Source: Lentisphaerota bacterium
Lineage (GTDB): Bacteria > Verrucomicrobiota > Kiritimatiellia > UBA8416 > JAIOPI01
Reading direction: 5' to 3'
Length of the DNA: 64,000 nt
Assembly (NCBI GenBank): GCA_021413965.1
Contig: JAIOPI010000018.1
Location: 111,514 to 175,513, forward strand
Made by a program: the position numbers and the translations under genes
Shown here: piece after piece, positions 9,044-18,610 of the stretch
How the letters are laid out: every line of letters begins with the position of its first letter
How positions within the stretch are numbered: position 1 is the stretch's first letter
The notes under the pieces: generated by a model
Databases searched by the model: none
What the model saw: the letters and a program-made list of their open reading frames with translations, nothing else
Told to the model about the DNA's origin: nothing

Positions 9044-10813
9044 CTACCGCAACTCCAGTCCCCATGCCTGACCCAACGCCGCCACTTGTGGATCATAGGG
9101 ATCGATGGCGCGGGCTTGTGAGAGGTCGGCCGCGGCGGCCGTGGTCTCCCCGAGGGTCCAGTGGGCGACGGCGCGGGTCAGGTACGCGCGGAAGTGACGA
9201 GGAAACCGGGCGATGGCGGCGGTGGCGTCCGCGATGGCGCCGGGCGCGTCGCCCTCGGCGAGGCAGGTTTCGGCGCGGTTGCCGAAGAAGAGATGGGCCT
9301 GGGGGTTATGGGGCGCCAGGCGGATGGCCTCATCGAAGGCCGCGTGCGCCGCCTGACGCTGACCGGCGTGGAGCAAGGCCAAGCCTCGGTTATTGTGCCC
9401 GAGGGCATTGGCCGGATCCAGCCGGCAGACCCGTTCGTAGTCGGCCAGGGCGCCGTCCTGGTCGCCCAGTTTTTCGCGGGCGAAGCCGCGATTCAAGTAG
9501 GTGCGGACGTAGGCGGGATTCAGGGCGGCGGCGCGGTCGAAGTCGGCGATGGCATCCGCATAGCGGCCGAGGTCGTTGCGCGCGCATCCGCGCATGTTCA
9601 AGGGGAAGACGGCATCCGGGTGTCGGGCGAGCACGTGCGACCAGAGGCTGTCGCTATTGCGCCAGGCATGGGCGTAGGCGTGGGTGCCCAGGGCGAGGGT
9701 CAGGCTGTAGGCGGCGGCGAGGCCGAGGGCGATGGCGCGCCGCCGCGGCACCAGGCAAAGGCGGGCCACGCCCAGTCCGACGAGCGCGCACAAGCCGATC
9801 GAGCTGACGTAGGCATAGCGGTCTGCCACGATGAAGTCGGCGACGGGGATGACTTGCAGCACCAGCACGATGCCGGCGAAGAAAAACATGCAGGCGAAGG
9901 CGGCAGGCGGGCGCCGGCGGCGCGCCCAGGCCACGAACGCGACGCCGCACAGGAGCAGGGCGCCGCCGCCCATGGACTCGCGCCGCAGCTCGGCAGCGGC
10001 GGGGAAGGGGTGGAAGGCGGTGATGGCGGGCACTTGGAAAAAGTGGGCGGCGTAGAGCCAGAGGCACGCGAGGGCGCGGCTGGCGCGGGTCAGCCCGTTG
10101 CCGGCATCGGCGAGATTGGGAACGTAGCCGCTGGCCTGCTGGGCGCGGATGGAGAGCCAGCCCAGGCCAAGCGCGCCGGCCCAGTAGGGGAGCTTCTCCA
10201 GGACCAGCGTGCGCCACGTGATCGGGCGCTGGAGGGCGACATCGACGGCGAGGAGGGCGAGCGGAAAGGAGACGGCCATGCCCTTGGAGAGGCAGGCCAG
10301 CAGAAAGCAGAGGATGGTGCGGGCGTGGCGCGCGCGGCCGCCGTGGGTGACGGCCGAGATGTACGACAGCAGACCGGCCAGGTAGAAACAGGCATAGAGA
10401 AGATCCTTGCGCGACGTGACCCAGGCGACGGCTTCGACGTGGATGGGATGCAGCCCGAACACGGCGCAGGTCACGGTGGCGGCAACCCGGTCGCGAAGGA
10501 GGCGGGTGGCGAGCAGGTAAACCAGCACGGTGTTGACGAGGTGCAGGAGGATGTTGACCGCGTGGTGCATCCAGGGGTCAAAGCCCGCAAGTCGAAACGT
10601 GAGGCCCAAGCTGACCAGTGTCAGCGGGTGGTAGCCCTCGAAGTAGTGCGTGAAGATGTACGTGATGCGGGCGGCGTCGAACGGGCGAACGGCCGTGAGA
10701 TACCGGTAATCATCCAGGTTGAGGAAGTTGGCTTGGACGGCGGGGGCAAAGGCCGCGAGCGTAGCCAGCAGGATGACCGTGACGCCCCAGAACGGCCAAG
10801 CGGATTTGCGCAT
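9044..10813 (-). CDS. multi-pass membrane protein with C-terminal TPR repeats (TMTC/glycosyltransferase-like)
   Basis: Hydrophobic N-terminal two-thirds; TPR signatures (GRYADAIADFDRAAALNPAYVRTYLNRGFA...) in the C-terminus. Confidence 0.75.
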   Translation of the reverse strand: MRKSAWPFWGVTVILLATLAAFAPAVQANFLNLDDYRYLTAVRPFDAARITYIFTHYFEGYHPLTLVSLGLTFRLAGFDPWMHHAVNILLHLVNTVLVYLLATRLLRDRVAATVTCAVFGLHPIHVEAVAWVTSRKDLLYACFYLAGLLSYISAVTHGGRARHARTILCFLLACLSKGMAVSFPLALLAVDVALQRPITWRTLVLEKLPYWAGALGLGWLSIRAQQASGYVPNLADAGNGLTRASRALACLWLYAAHFFQVPAITAFHPFPAAAELRRESMGGGALLLCGVAFVAWARRRRPPAAFACMFFFAGIVLVLQVIPVADFIVADRYAYVSSIGLCALVGLGVARLCLVPRRRAIALGLAAAYSLTLALGTHAYAHAWRNSDSLWSHVLARHPDAVFPLNMRGCARNDLGRYADAIADFDRAAALNPAYVRTYLNRGFAREKLGDQDGALADYERVCRLDPANALGHNNRGLALLHAGQRQAAHAAFDEAIRLAPHNPQAHLFFGNRAETCLAEGDAPGAIADATAAIARFPRHFRAYLTRAVAHWTLGETTAAAADLSQARAIDPYDPQVAALGQAWGLELR

Positions 10814-10907
10814 GGCGAGACTGTAGGGCGAGAGGCACGCTGAAAGCCAACAGGAAAGCAGGGAGCGGTCCCGTCCGCACCGCGTGCCTGCGGCGTACCC
10901 GAGGGCG

Positions 10908-11588
10908 TCAGGTGACCGTCGCGGATTCGGCCACGGCGCGTCGCTGGGTTGCCAGCCACTTGATCCAGGCGTCGATTCCCTCGTTTCGCTTGGCCGCGAC
11001 TTCGAAGACGGGGATGCCGGCGTTTACCTTGCGGATGTTGTCCCGACAGGCCTGCAGGTCAAAGGTCAGGTGGGGCAGCAGGTCGAGCTTGGTGATGACC
11101 ACTGCTTTGGCCTCGCGGAAGAGGAGCGGGTATTTCAGCGGCTTGTCCTCGCCCTCGGTCACGCTCAGGACGGCGATTTTGGCGTGCTCGCCGATGTCGA
11201 ATTCCGCGGGGCAGACCATATTCCCGACGTTCTCGACGATGATGAGGTCGAGTTCATCGAGGGCGAAGTCGATGAGGGCGGCATGCACCAACTTGGCTTC
11301 GAGGTGGCAGGCGCCGCCGCTGAGGAGCTGGCTGACGCGCACGTTGAGGGCGTCCAGCCGCTCGGCATCGCGGGTGGTGGCCACATCGCCCTCCAAAACG
11401 GCGAAGCGCAAGGTCCCGGCCAGATGTGACACCATGTTTTCAACGAGCGTGGTCTTGCCCGAACCCGGTGCGCCAATCAGGTTGATCATGAACAGGCGTT
11501 TTTGCGCGATGACGTCACGGGTCTTGCGTGCCCAGACTTCGTTTTGGCCCATCAAATCCTGGTAGATCCGGATCTCACGTGTGCTCAT
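10908..11588 (-). CDS. hypB: hydrogenase nickel-incorporation GTPase HypB
   Basis: GAPGSGKTTLVENMV P-loop, VENVGNMVCPAEFDIGEHAKIAVLSVTEGEDKPLKYP, VITKLDLLPH. Confidence 0.95.
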   Translation of the reverse strand: MSTREIRIYQDLMGQNEVWARKTRDVIAQKRLFMINLIGAPGSGKTTLVENMVSHLAGTLRFAVLEGDVATTRDAERLDALNVRVSQLLSGGACHLEAKLVHAALIDFALDELDLIIVENVGNMVCPAEFDIGEHAKIAVLSVTEGEDKPLKYPLLFREAKAVVITKLDLLPHLTFDLQACRDNIRKVNAGIPVFEVAAKRNEGIDAWIKWLATQRRAVAESATVT

Positions 11589-11938
11589 GGTGTGTCCACT
11601 TCCAATGATTCCAGCCGCAGTTCCTTGCCTTGAATGACGTCCACCTCAAAACTGTCGCACGCACCGCATTGAAAAATGGGCAATTCGATCTGGCCAGTCC
11701 ATGCACAGCGCCGGCATTGCGCCTTGACCGGCAGGATCGCGAGTTCCAACGCCGAGCCGGCCAGGGGCGAATCGCTGGTCAAGACAACGTAGGCCTGGGT
11801 GAGGTATTCCGGAACAATCTGGTGCAAGCCACCGGCGACGACGCGCAGCCGCAGGAGGCGGCGAGGAGGGGGTGACACCCGCGCATATTCCACTTCTGCC
11901 GCCGCCACGATGTTCTGGCAGATGGCGAACTCGTGCAT
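11585..11938 (-). CDS. hypA: hydrogenase maturation nickel metallochaperone HypA
   Basis: MHEFAICQNIV N-terminus and Zn motif CRRCAWTG...FQCGACDSF; 4-nt overlap with hypB. Confidence 0.92.
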   Translation of the reverse strand: MHEFAICQNIVAAAEVEYARVSPPPRRLLRLRVVAGGLHQIVPEYLTQAYVVLTSDSPLAGSALELAILPVKAQCRRCAWTGQIELPIFQCGACDSFEVDVIQGKELRLESLEVDTP

Positions 11939-12001
11939 GGCGGCCCTTCCGGCCTAGGCCGTGCACCCGTGGCTCTGGCTGGACGCAGGGGCTGCGGAGG
12001 G

Positions 12002-12088
12002 AAAAAGGGGACAACCGAGGGAACCCGTCTCGAGGGTTTCCGGGTGTGGGAGGTAGGCGGACGGGCTCACCTCGGGTTGTCCTTTTTT
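12002..12088. terminator. bidirectional intrinsic terminator / structured element between rex and hypA
   Basis: GGACAACCGAGG (12009-12020) pairs with CCTCGGGTTGTCC (12070-12082); flanked by A5 and T6 so a T-tract ends the stem on both strands; inner GGAACCC/GGGTTTCC hairpin. Confidence 0.7.
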
Positions 12089-12117
12089 AATCGTGTAAAG
12101 GGTCATGTGCATGCGCC

Positions 12118-12819
12118 TCAGGCGGCCCCTGCGGATGCTGCCGGCGTCGCGGCTGGCATGGTCAGGGGTTGCTGACTCCGGCGTTTACGAATGGCGTAGG
12201 CGATTTCCTGCATGCGCGCCAGAATGCGCGCTTCGACGACGACGACCGTCTTCGGCACATGCAGATGCGTGTGGGCCAGGTTCAGGATGCCGCGAATGCC
12301 TGCAGCCACCAGTTGGTCGGACACCATCTGGGCCGCCTGAGCCGGCACCGCGATGACGCCGATGTCAACTTTCTGGTCGCGCACCATGCGTTTCAGGAGC
12401 GTCATGGGCCGCACGGTCAGCGGCCCCACCTTGCGCCCGATCACCTTGGGGTCGGAATCGAAAATGGCGACGGTCTTGAACCCATGTTCGCCGAAGTCGG
12501 CATGCAGGGCGAGCGCGCGTCCGAGGAGGCCGGCGCCGATGATCACGTTGCGATGCTCGGTGTGGGCGCCCAGCGTGTCGCCCAGAACTTGTTCCAGGCG
12601 ATTCACTTCATAACCGCGTTTGGAGACGCCGGTCAAATCGAGGTGGGACATATCCTGGCGGACGGTGGATGTCGTCAGGCCCAGCGTCTCGGCAATTTCC
12701 CGTGACGAAACCCACTGCTGCTGAACCTTCTTGAGCTCGCGCACATGGGTTAGATAGCGCGGGAACCGGCGCAGCACAGGGCCGGGCAATCGATGGTTAT
12801 CTTGCTGGTTCGTACTCAT
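12118..12819 (-). CDS. rex: redox-sensing transcriptional repressor Rex
   Basis: N-terminal winged-helix segment (SREIAETLGLTTSTVRQDMSHL) and Rossmann region VIIGAGLLGRALALHADFGEHGFKTVAIFDSDPKVIG. Confidence 0.93.
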   Translation of the reverse strand: MSTNQQDNHRLPGPVLRRFPRYLTHVRELKKVQQQWVSSREIAETLGLTTSTVRQDMSHLDLTGVSKRGYEVNRLEQVLGDTLGAHTEHRNVIIGAGLLGRALALHADFGEHGFKTVAIFDSDPKVIGRKVGPLTVRPMTLLKRMVRDQKVDIGVIAVPAQAAQMVSDQLVAAGIRGILNLAHTHLHVPKTVVVVEARILARMQEIAYAIRKRRSQQPLTMPAATPAASAGAA

Positions 12820-12842
12820 GGCCTACACACCCACTTCAATCG

Positions 12843-12860
12843 TCGGGAAGACGTTAACAA
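12843..12860. promoter_or_regulatory. candidate Rex operator upstream of rex
   Basis: TCGGGAAGACGTTAACAA: right half TTAACAA is a perfect Rex half-site, left half 5/7 to TTGTGAA; 24 nt upstream of the rex start. Confidence 0.4.
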
Positions 12861-13080
12861 ACGGGTTTTCAATCGTCAATCCCTTAACGTTAATTATTTA
12901 TCATTGGCGAAATCGGGGCAAAACGTTCGGAAAAGCGAGGGTATTTGAGGTTGCGGGCGCGGGTAATCGCCCGGTGGCCGACGCCCTGGCGCCGCCGGTT
13001 ATGCATTCGGTTTGCCGAAGCGCGCGCCGTGTGTCAGAATGCGCCCGTAAGCGATGATGGTTAAAATCCGGGAGGGACAT

Positions 13081-13596
13081 ATGACGCGTTGGCTAACAGG
13101 TTTGTGCGTGCTGGGAGCGGTGTGGGCGACGTCCATGCCGGCCATGGCTGCCAGTTCGGAGCACTGGATCGGGGGTGGTGCGCATTACTGGACCACGGTC
13201 GATGATGTGGATGTGGGGAACATTGACGAAGAAGGCATTGGCTGGTTTGCGTCGTACCAATGGCGCCCGGGTTCGCTGCTGTCCTTCGAGGCCGATGTCG
13301 AGGTGCTGCCGGACCATTTCGCCGGTGCCGAAGACACCGTGTATGCGCCGCAGGCGTATCTGCTCCTCGGTTCGACGCTCTATGCCGGCGTCGGCATCGG
13401 GTACTACTATGCCAACGACGAGTTCTCCAAGGACCCGTTCTACGTGCTCAAGGCGGGCCTGAATCTGGAGATCCTGCCGCGGATTGCCCTGGATTTGAGC
13501 GGGGACTACCGCTTCACCGAATGGGACGACAACGTCACGAAGGACATTGATTCGGACACGGTCACCCTGTCCGCGGCCGTGCGGCTCGGCCTGTAG
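13081..13596 (+). CDS. outer-membrane beta-barrel protein
   Basis: Signal peptide MTRWLTGLCVLGAVWATSMPAMAA and alternating amphipathic strands ending in VTLSAAVRLGL. Confidence 0.75.
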   Translation: MTRWLTGLCVLGAVWATSMPAMAASSEHWIGGGAHYWTTVDDVDVGNIDEEGIGWFASYQWRPGSLLSFEADVEVLPDHFAGAEDTVYAPQAYLLLGSTLYAGVGIGYYYANDEFSKDPFYVLKAGLNLEILPRIALDLSGDYRFTEWDDNVTKDIDSDTVTLSAAVRLGL

Positions 13597-13615
13597 GCGG
13601 TACGTTGGAGGCGTG

Positions 13616-13652
13616 CGGCGCGGGATGGGCGATGGCTCACCCGCGCCGTTTT
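13616..13652 (+). terminator. Rho-independent terminator
   Basis: CGGCGCGGG (13616-13624) / CCCGCGCCG (13640-13648) followed by TTTT, just after the 13596 stop. Confidence 0.8.
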
Positions 13653-13685
13653 CATGTGTGTGCCCGGGCGTGTGTCTGCCGCGCG

Positions 13686-13955
13686 TCAGCCGGCTTCGCC
13701 GCGGCCCTGCGCTTCCTGGTGAAGCCGGCGAATGAGGACCAGGTTCTCGTGCGTCAGGGCGCGCCGCGTATACCACCGCTCCGCCGTGTCCATGAGGGTC
13801 TGCCAATCCCCGGCGGTGGGGCGCGATGTGCGGTCCCAGCCCTCATCCCCGGCGCACTTGAATTGCCAGGCCATGGCACGCCCCGTAATGCTGACACGCA
13901 CTTCGCGCTTGGTGCGGTCTTCAAGGCGGGTTGTCCAGCAGATCGGTCGGCGCAT
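13686..13955 (-). CDS. hypothetical protein
   Basis: ORF in an otherwise empty gap; MRRPICWTTRLEDRTKREVRVSITGRAMAWQFK reads protein-like; no family recognised. Confidence 0.45.
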   Translation of the reverse strand: MRRPICWTTRLEDRTKREVRVSITGRAMAWQFKCAGDEGWDRTSRPTAGDWQTLMDTAERWYTRRALTHENLVLIRRLHQEAQGRGEAG

Positions 13956-14133
13956 GGGTGCTCCTCGGCGTCGGGTCAACGTTCAAGCTTGCGTTTCAAT
14001 TGACGGCCCCCATGCTAGCATACGCGTCAATGATGTTGAGCGCCCGGTCTTGTCGCCACCGCGCAGGCCTTCACGCCAGATGGGGGACGGGAACGGGGCT
14101 CATGTGGGAATCACACAGGAAAGGCTGGGGATC

Positions 14134-14673
14134 ATGCTCACACTGCCGCCGTGGCCGAGTTGGGACGGTTTACATCCGCTGGTGGTCCATTTTCCGATTG
14201 CGCTGCTCATGTTTGCGCCGGTGCTGGTGCTGGCGGGGCTGGTGTGTGGGAAGGCGCGCGGCGGTCTACACCTAGCGGCCCTGCTGCTGATGGGGTTCGG
14301 CACGCTTGCCGCTTACCTGGCGGTTGAAACCGGCGAAGCGGCGGCGCACCTCGCGCCGCAGACGGAAGCCATCCGGGCCGCGATAGAGGAGCATGCGGAA
14401 CTGGCCGAGACCGCGCGTCTGATCTTCACCCTTTTGACGGTCGTGTGGCTGGCATTCGTGACGCTGAGCGGCGTCCTCAGGCGCCGACTTGGGGAGCGGG
14501 CGGTCGCGGCGCTGCCGCTGCTCTTCCTGGTCGGCTACGCCTTCGGCATGCTGGTGCTGGCCAATGCGGGGCACCTTGGCGGGCGTCTCGTGCATGAACT
14601 GGGCGTACGCTCACCGTTATCCGTGGGGGCGGGAGCGGTGTCACATCCGGTTGCCGACGGCGACGGCGACTAA
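14134..14673 (+). CDS. DUF2231-like integral membrane protein
   Basis: LHPLVVHFPIALLMFAPVLVLAGLV motif typical of DUF2231; several TM segments. Confidence 0.75.
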   Translation: MLTLPPWPSWDGLHPLVVHFPIALLMFAPVLVLAGLVCGKARGGLHLAALLLMGFGTLAAYLAVETGEAAAHLAPQTEAIRAAIEEHAELAETARLIFTLLTVVWLAFVTLSGVLRRRLGERAVAALPLLFLVGYAFGMLVLANAGHLGGRLVHELGVRSPLSVGAGAVSHPVADGDGD

Positions 14674-15905
14674 TCGGGGGTCGCGCGCAGGTGTCGGAGT
14701 CGGCGCAGCGGCGGGCACAACAGGGCGACGGCGGCGACCACGGCCAGCGTGCCGAGCCCGCCCGCCACGACCGAGACGACGGGGCCGAACATGGCCGCTA
14801 CGGTGCCGGACTCAAAGGCGCCAAGTTCGTTCGAGCAGCTGATGAACACGCTGTTCACGGCGTTCACGCGGCCGCGCATGGCGTCAGGCGTCTGCAGCTG
14901 CAGGAGGCTGTGGCGCACGACCACGCTGATGTTGTCGAGGGCGCCGGTGAGCGCAAGCGCCACCAGGGACAGCCAGAACGACTGCGACAGGCCGAAGACC
15001 ACGGTCGCCACGCCGAAGCCGACGACGGACCATAGCATGGCCGGGCCGGCGCGCGAGGTGGGCGGGTGATGGGCAATCATCAGCGTCATGATCACGGCGC
15101 CCGCGGCTGGGGCGGCGCGGAGCAATCCGAAGCCAACGGGCCCGACGTGGAGGATGTCCTTGGCGTAGATCGGCAGCAGGGCCGTGGCGCCGCCCAGCAG
15201 GACGGCGAACATGTCGAGCGACACGGCCGCCAGCAGCACCTTGGTGCGCCAGAGGAATCCGAACCCGGCGAGGAGGCTGCGCCAGGAGGCCGGTTCCGGG
15301 TGGGGCACCACGGGGCGCGGCGGGATCTGGTAGACGTTGAGCCAGAAGATCAGGGTGAGCGCGGCATCCATCAGGTAGGCCGGCACGGCGCGGTGTTGCC
15401 AGCCGATCAGCAGGCCCGCGAGGGCCGGGCCCAGGACCGACGCCACCTGGAATCCACCGCTGCGCCACGTCACGGCATTGCTGTAGGCCTCGGCTGGAAC
15501 CAGCCCGGGCCAGAACGCGGACGAGGCGGGCCCGCCGAACGCGCGGGCGATGGCGGCCAGGGCGAGGCAGGTATAAACGGATGCCACGGATCCACCCGCC
15601 CAGCTCAGCAGAGCCAGGCCCACCGAACCGGTGGCCACGACGGCCTGCGCCGTGAGCATGATGCGCCGCCGGTCGAGGCGGTCCGCCAGATGGCCGGCGG
15701 GCACGGCCAGCAGGATGATGGGAAGCACCTGCACGAGGCCGACGCCGCCAAGCGCCATGGCCGACCCGGTGCGCTCGTACAGATCCCAGCCTACCGCCAC
15801 GCTCTGCATGGCGCCGCCGATATTGGCCAGCGTGCCGCCAACGGCATAGCGCAGGTAGTGGCGATGCCGCAGTGCGGCGTAGGGGTCATGGGAAGCGGCG
15901 CACAT
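14670..15905 (-). CDS. MFS transporter
   Basis: Multi-pass protein; VPAGHLADRLDRRRIMLTAQ cytoplasmic loop motif. Confidence 0.88.
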   Translation of the reverse strand: MCAASHDPYAALRHRHYLRYAVGGTLANIGGAMQSVAVGWDLYERTGSAMALGGVGLVQVLPIILLAVPAGHLADRLDRRRIMLTAQAVVATGSVGLALLSWAGGSVASVYTCLALAAIARAFGGPASSAFWPGLVPAEAYSNAVTWRSGGFQVASVLGPALAGLLIGWQHRAVPAYLMDAALTLIFWLNVYQIPPRPVVPHPEPASWRSLLAGFGFLWRTKVLLAAVSLDMFAVLLGGATALLPIYAKDILHVGPVGFGLLRAAPAAGAVIMTLMIAHHPPTSRAGPAMLWSVVGFGVATVVFGLSQSFWLSLVALALTGALDNISVVVRHSLLQLQTPDAMRGRVNAVNSVFISCSNELGAFESGTVAAMFGPVVSVVAGGLGTLAVVAAVALLCPPLRRLRHLRATPD

Positions 15906-16025
15906 ACAGAAGCGAAGCGAGCGCGGGCGGGAAACATATGTCCGGTAGCAAGGGTTTCAGCGGGGCCGCCGATGCCCCGCTCACGCCCGGCCCTTAGCCC
16001 GTCTCCCCGCCGGCGTTGACGGCCG

Positions 16026-16370
16026 TTACTTCACGTAAACGCTGTACGTTCCCTTGCCGCTGTCGCTGATGCGCAGCCCGGTGATGTTCTGCTTGCTGCC
16101 AAGTTCGATTTCGCGGTCTTCCTTTTCCGCCAGGCGGGCGCCGACGGTGTGTGGCGTCTTCTGGGCGCCGACGCGCACGACAACCGTATTGATGACGACC
16201 GTTCCGCTCTCCGATACGATGCGCACCTTTGAGACTTCCCGGTTGACCGCCACTTCCTTCGCGTCGCCGCCCGTCGTCAGGTCCGCGACCTTGTGCCAGT
16301 CGCTCTTTGCCTGCGCCATCCCGGCGACCAGAAACAGTGCGGCCACGATGCCCCAGATTTGCTTGTGCAT
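16026..16370 (-). CDS. hypothetical secreted/periplasmic protein
   Basis: Signal peptide MHKQIWGIVAALFLVAGMAQAKS followed by a beta-rich domain. Confidence 0.65.
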   Translation of the reverse strand: MHKQIWGIVAALFLVAGMAQAKSDWHKVADLTTGGDAKEVAVNREVSKVRIVSESGTVVINTVVVRVGAQKTPHTVGARLAEKEDREIELGSKQNITGLRISDSGKGTYSVYVK

Positions 16371-16521
16371 GTCCTTGCTCCTTTGCGTTGTCGATGTGAA
16401 CGGGAAGCATGACAGGCGATTCGGCGGCGCGCAAGGGGGAGCCGTGCGCCTTCTCACTGACGCGGTGAGAAGGCAGGATTGGCGAGGGGGCTCGGACGTC
16501 GGCCGTACGTGTCGGTCGTGG

Positions 16522-17280
16522 TCACCGGCCTGGTGAATGGATGGGCGGGCCGGCCGCGAGTTCCCGCACGACGGCGATGAGGGCGATGCAGGCGACATCC
16601 GAGCGCAGGGGGTCGGTGCCGGTGCTGATCGCCACGAAGTGCTGGCGTTCAAGGAGTTCCAGTTCAAAGGGAATCCAGCCGCCTTCGGGACCGATCGCGA
16701 GCAGCACGCCCTCGGCCGGAGCCCGTGTCACATCGCGGATGCGGCGTGCGGCATGGGGATGTGCGAGCAGGCGCAAGGTCGATGGAAAGCGGTGCTCCAG
16801 CTCATCCTCTACGAAGGGTTTGAGCTGCCGGCAGACCGTGACGTCCGGAACGCGGGTGAGGCCGGCCTGTTCGAGCCCTTCAATCAGGCGCGGCCGGTAG
16901 TGCGCCTCCTGCAGCCAGTGCGTATCGAAGTAGTTGCGCTCCACCTTGGCGGCGTTCGTCAGTACGATCTGTGTCACCCCGAGGGAGGCGAGCGGCGCCC
17001 ACAGGCGCTTGAGCACCTTGGGGCGCGGGAGGGCCAGCATCACGCCAAGGTCCGGCGAGGGGGCAGGGGCGACGGCCGAAAACGTACACCGCAGCTGCAC
17101 GCGATCCGCGGTGCAGTCGATCACCTCGGCCGAGCCGGTCGGGCCATCGAGAATGCCCACGCGCAGGAGTTGACCCGGTGCGGGCTTCAAGACGCGGCAG
17201 ATGTGCTGGGCCCGCCGGTCGGACAAGGTCACGCCCCCGTCCGAGTCGACTTCAGCCGCTGTGAACAGGATGCGATTCAC
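16522..17280 (-). CDS. rsmE: 16S rRNA (uracil1498-N3)-methyltransferase RsmE
   Basis: IGPEGGWIPFELELLE and STGTDPLRSDVACIALI SPOUT motifs. Confidence 0.9.
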   Translation of the reverse strand: MNRILFTAAEVDSDGGVTLSDRRAQHICRVLKPAPGQLLRVGILDGPTGSAEVIDCTADRVQLRCTFSAVAPAPSPDLGVMLALPRPKVLKRLWAPLASLGVTQIVLTNAAKVERNYFDTHWLQEAHYRPRLIEGLEQAGLTRVPDVTVCRQLKPFVEDELEHRFPSTLRLLAHPHAARRIRDVTRAPAEGVLLAIGPEGGWIPFELELLERQHFVAISTGTDPLRSDVACIALIAVVRELAAGPPIHSPGR

Positions 17281-17301
17281 CTGCGTGACTCCGCTGTCGG
17301 C

Positions 17302-17883
17302 CTAGCGGCTCCAGTGTTGAAGCCAGGGTTGCAGGACTTCCATGGGCAGGCCGAGAATATTCGTCCACGACCCGCCGAAGCCCGCGATGATCGCCTGTCC
17401 GTTCTCGCCAATGTCGTACGCGCCCGCCTTGTCGAGTGAACGTACGGTTTCCAGGTAGGCGTGGATGTCCGCCTCCGCCAGTTGCCGGAAGCGCACGAGC
17501 GATGCGGTCACATGCAGAGTCAGCCCACCGCCGTCAGCGGACAACGCCAGGGCGGTGAGCACCCGGTGGTCGCGGCCGGAGAACGCCCGCAGGAAGGATT
17601 CAGCCTCCGCGCGCGAGCCGGGCTTGCCCAGGAGGCGTCCGTCCAGATCGATGACCGTGTCCGCCGCCACGATGAGATGATCGGGTGCCTGCGCCCGGCA
17701 CCAGTCGAACTTGCGGCGCGCGTTCTCGCGCGCCGCCCCCTCGGGATCATCGGGGGTGGCGATTTCCACGACCGCGGGCACGCGGACTTCGAATGGGACA
17801 CCCATCTCCGTGAGCATGTGGCGCCGTCGAGCTGAGGCGGAGGCCAGGATCAAGGGCTTGCGCAATTGCATGGGGCGGAGCAT
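17302..17883 (-). CDS. maf: Maf family nucleotide pyrophosphatase
   Basis: LILASASARRRHMLTEMG; VAADTVIDLDGRLLGKP. Confidence 0.92.
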   Translation of the reverse strand: MLRPMQLRKPLILASASARRRHMLTEMGVPFEVRVPAVVEIATPDDPEGAARENARRKFDWCRAQAPDHLIVAADTVIDLDGRLLGKPGSRAEAESFLRAFSGRDHRVLTALALSADGGGLTLHVTASLVRFRQLAEADIHAYLETVRSLDKAGAYDIGENGQAIIAGFGGSWTNILGLPMEVLQPWLQHWSR

Positions 17884-17919
17884 AGCGCAAACGTTGCGCT
17901 TGTCACCAATTCGTCACCA

Positions 17920-18396
17920 TCATGGCGCGGCCATGTGGCCTGGCGACGTCGCCCGCCCGTTGGCGGCGAGGTGGCGGAGGAGTTGCTGCACGTTGCGCGC
18001 GAGTGCCGCCATGGCGGCCATGGGTTCCGCGTCGGCGAGGTCGCCAATCTGCCAGAACTCGATGCGCGACAGCCAATGCGGGTGATCGCGCTGCACCATC
18101 GGGCGATGCTCGGACTCGAAGAGCGCCACGATGCGGGTGGCACCCGCGAGGTCGGCTTCCTGGACGGAGAGGGGGTAGCGCGAGGCGTCCCGCGGTTCGA
18201 TGCCGTGCCGGCGCAACTCGGCGACGGCGAATGCAGACATGGGACCGGGGTTGTTCAGGGTGTTGAGGTCCCGCATCAAGCCGCGCGATTCCGCACGCCA
18301 GGTCAGTCCGAGGTGGGCGGCGTGGTGGTTGAAGAACTCCTCCGCGAAGCGGCTGCGGTAGTAGTTTCCGCTGCACAGGAAGAGGAAGATGCGCAT
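17920..18396 (-). CDS. low-molecular-weight phosphotyrosine phosphatase-like protein
   Basis: MRIFLFLCSGNYYRSRFAEEFF (CX5R-type loop). Confidence 0.75.
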   Translation of the reverse strand: MRIFLFLCSGNYYRSRFAEEFFNHHAAHLGLTWRAESRGLMRDLNTLNNPGPMSAFAVAELRRHGIEPRDASRYPLSVQEADLAGATRIVALFESEHRPMVQRDHPHWLSRIEFWQIGDLADAEPMAAMAALARNVQQLLRHLAANGRATSPGHMAAP

Positions 18397-18610
18397 GGGC
18401 AGTGGTAGTACCGCATTCGGGCAGCGACGGCAAGTGCAGCGGGTGAACGTTCTGAATGACGAGCGGAGGGGGGCGCGGCCGGGCACGTCGCTCGGAGGTC
18501 GTGTGGCGCATGCCGGGGGATGTGTCTGCTGACCGCCGGCTGCCGGCCAGGTGCGTCCGCATCCGGCGAATCCGGGATTCACCGGATGCGGGGCTGTCTG
18601 CCGTTTCTGT

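Noticed and set aside
9161-10843. 560-aa plus-strand ORF
   Set aside because: Antisense shadow (G/E/A-rich) of the membrane/TPR gene, which has clear TM and TPR motifs
12818-13057. 79-aa plus-strand ORF in the rex/porin intergenic gap
   Set aside because: Lies over the AT-rich promoter/operator region, overlaps the rex start, no protein-like features
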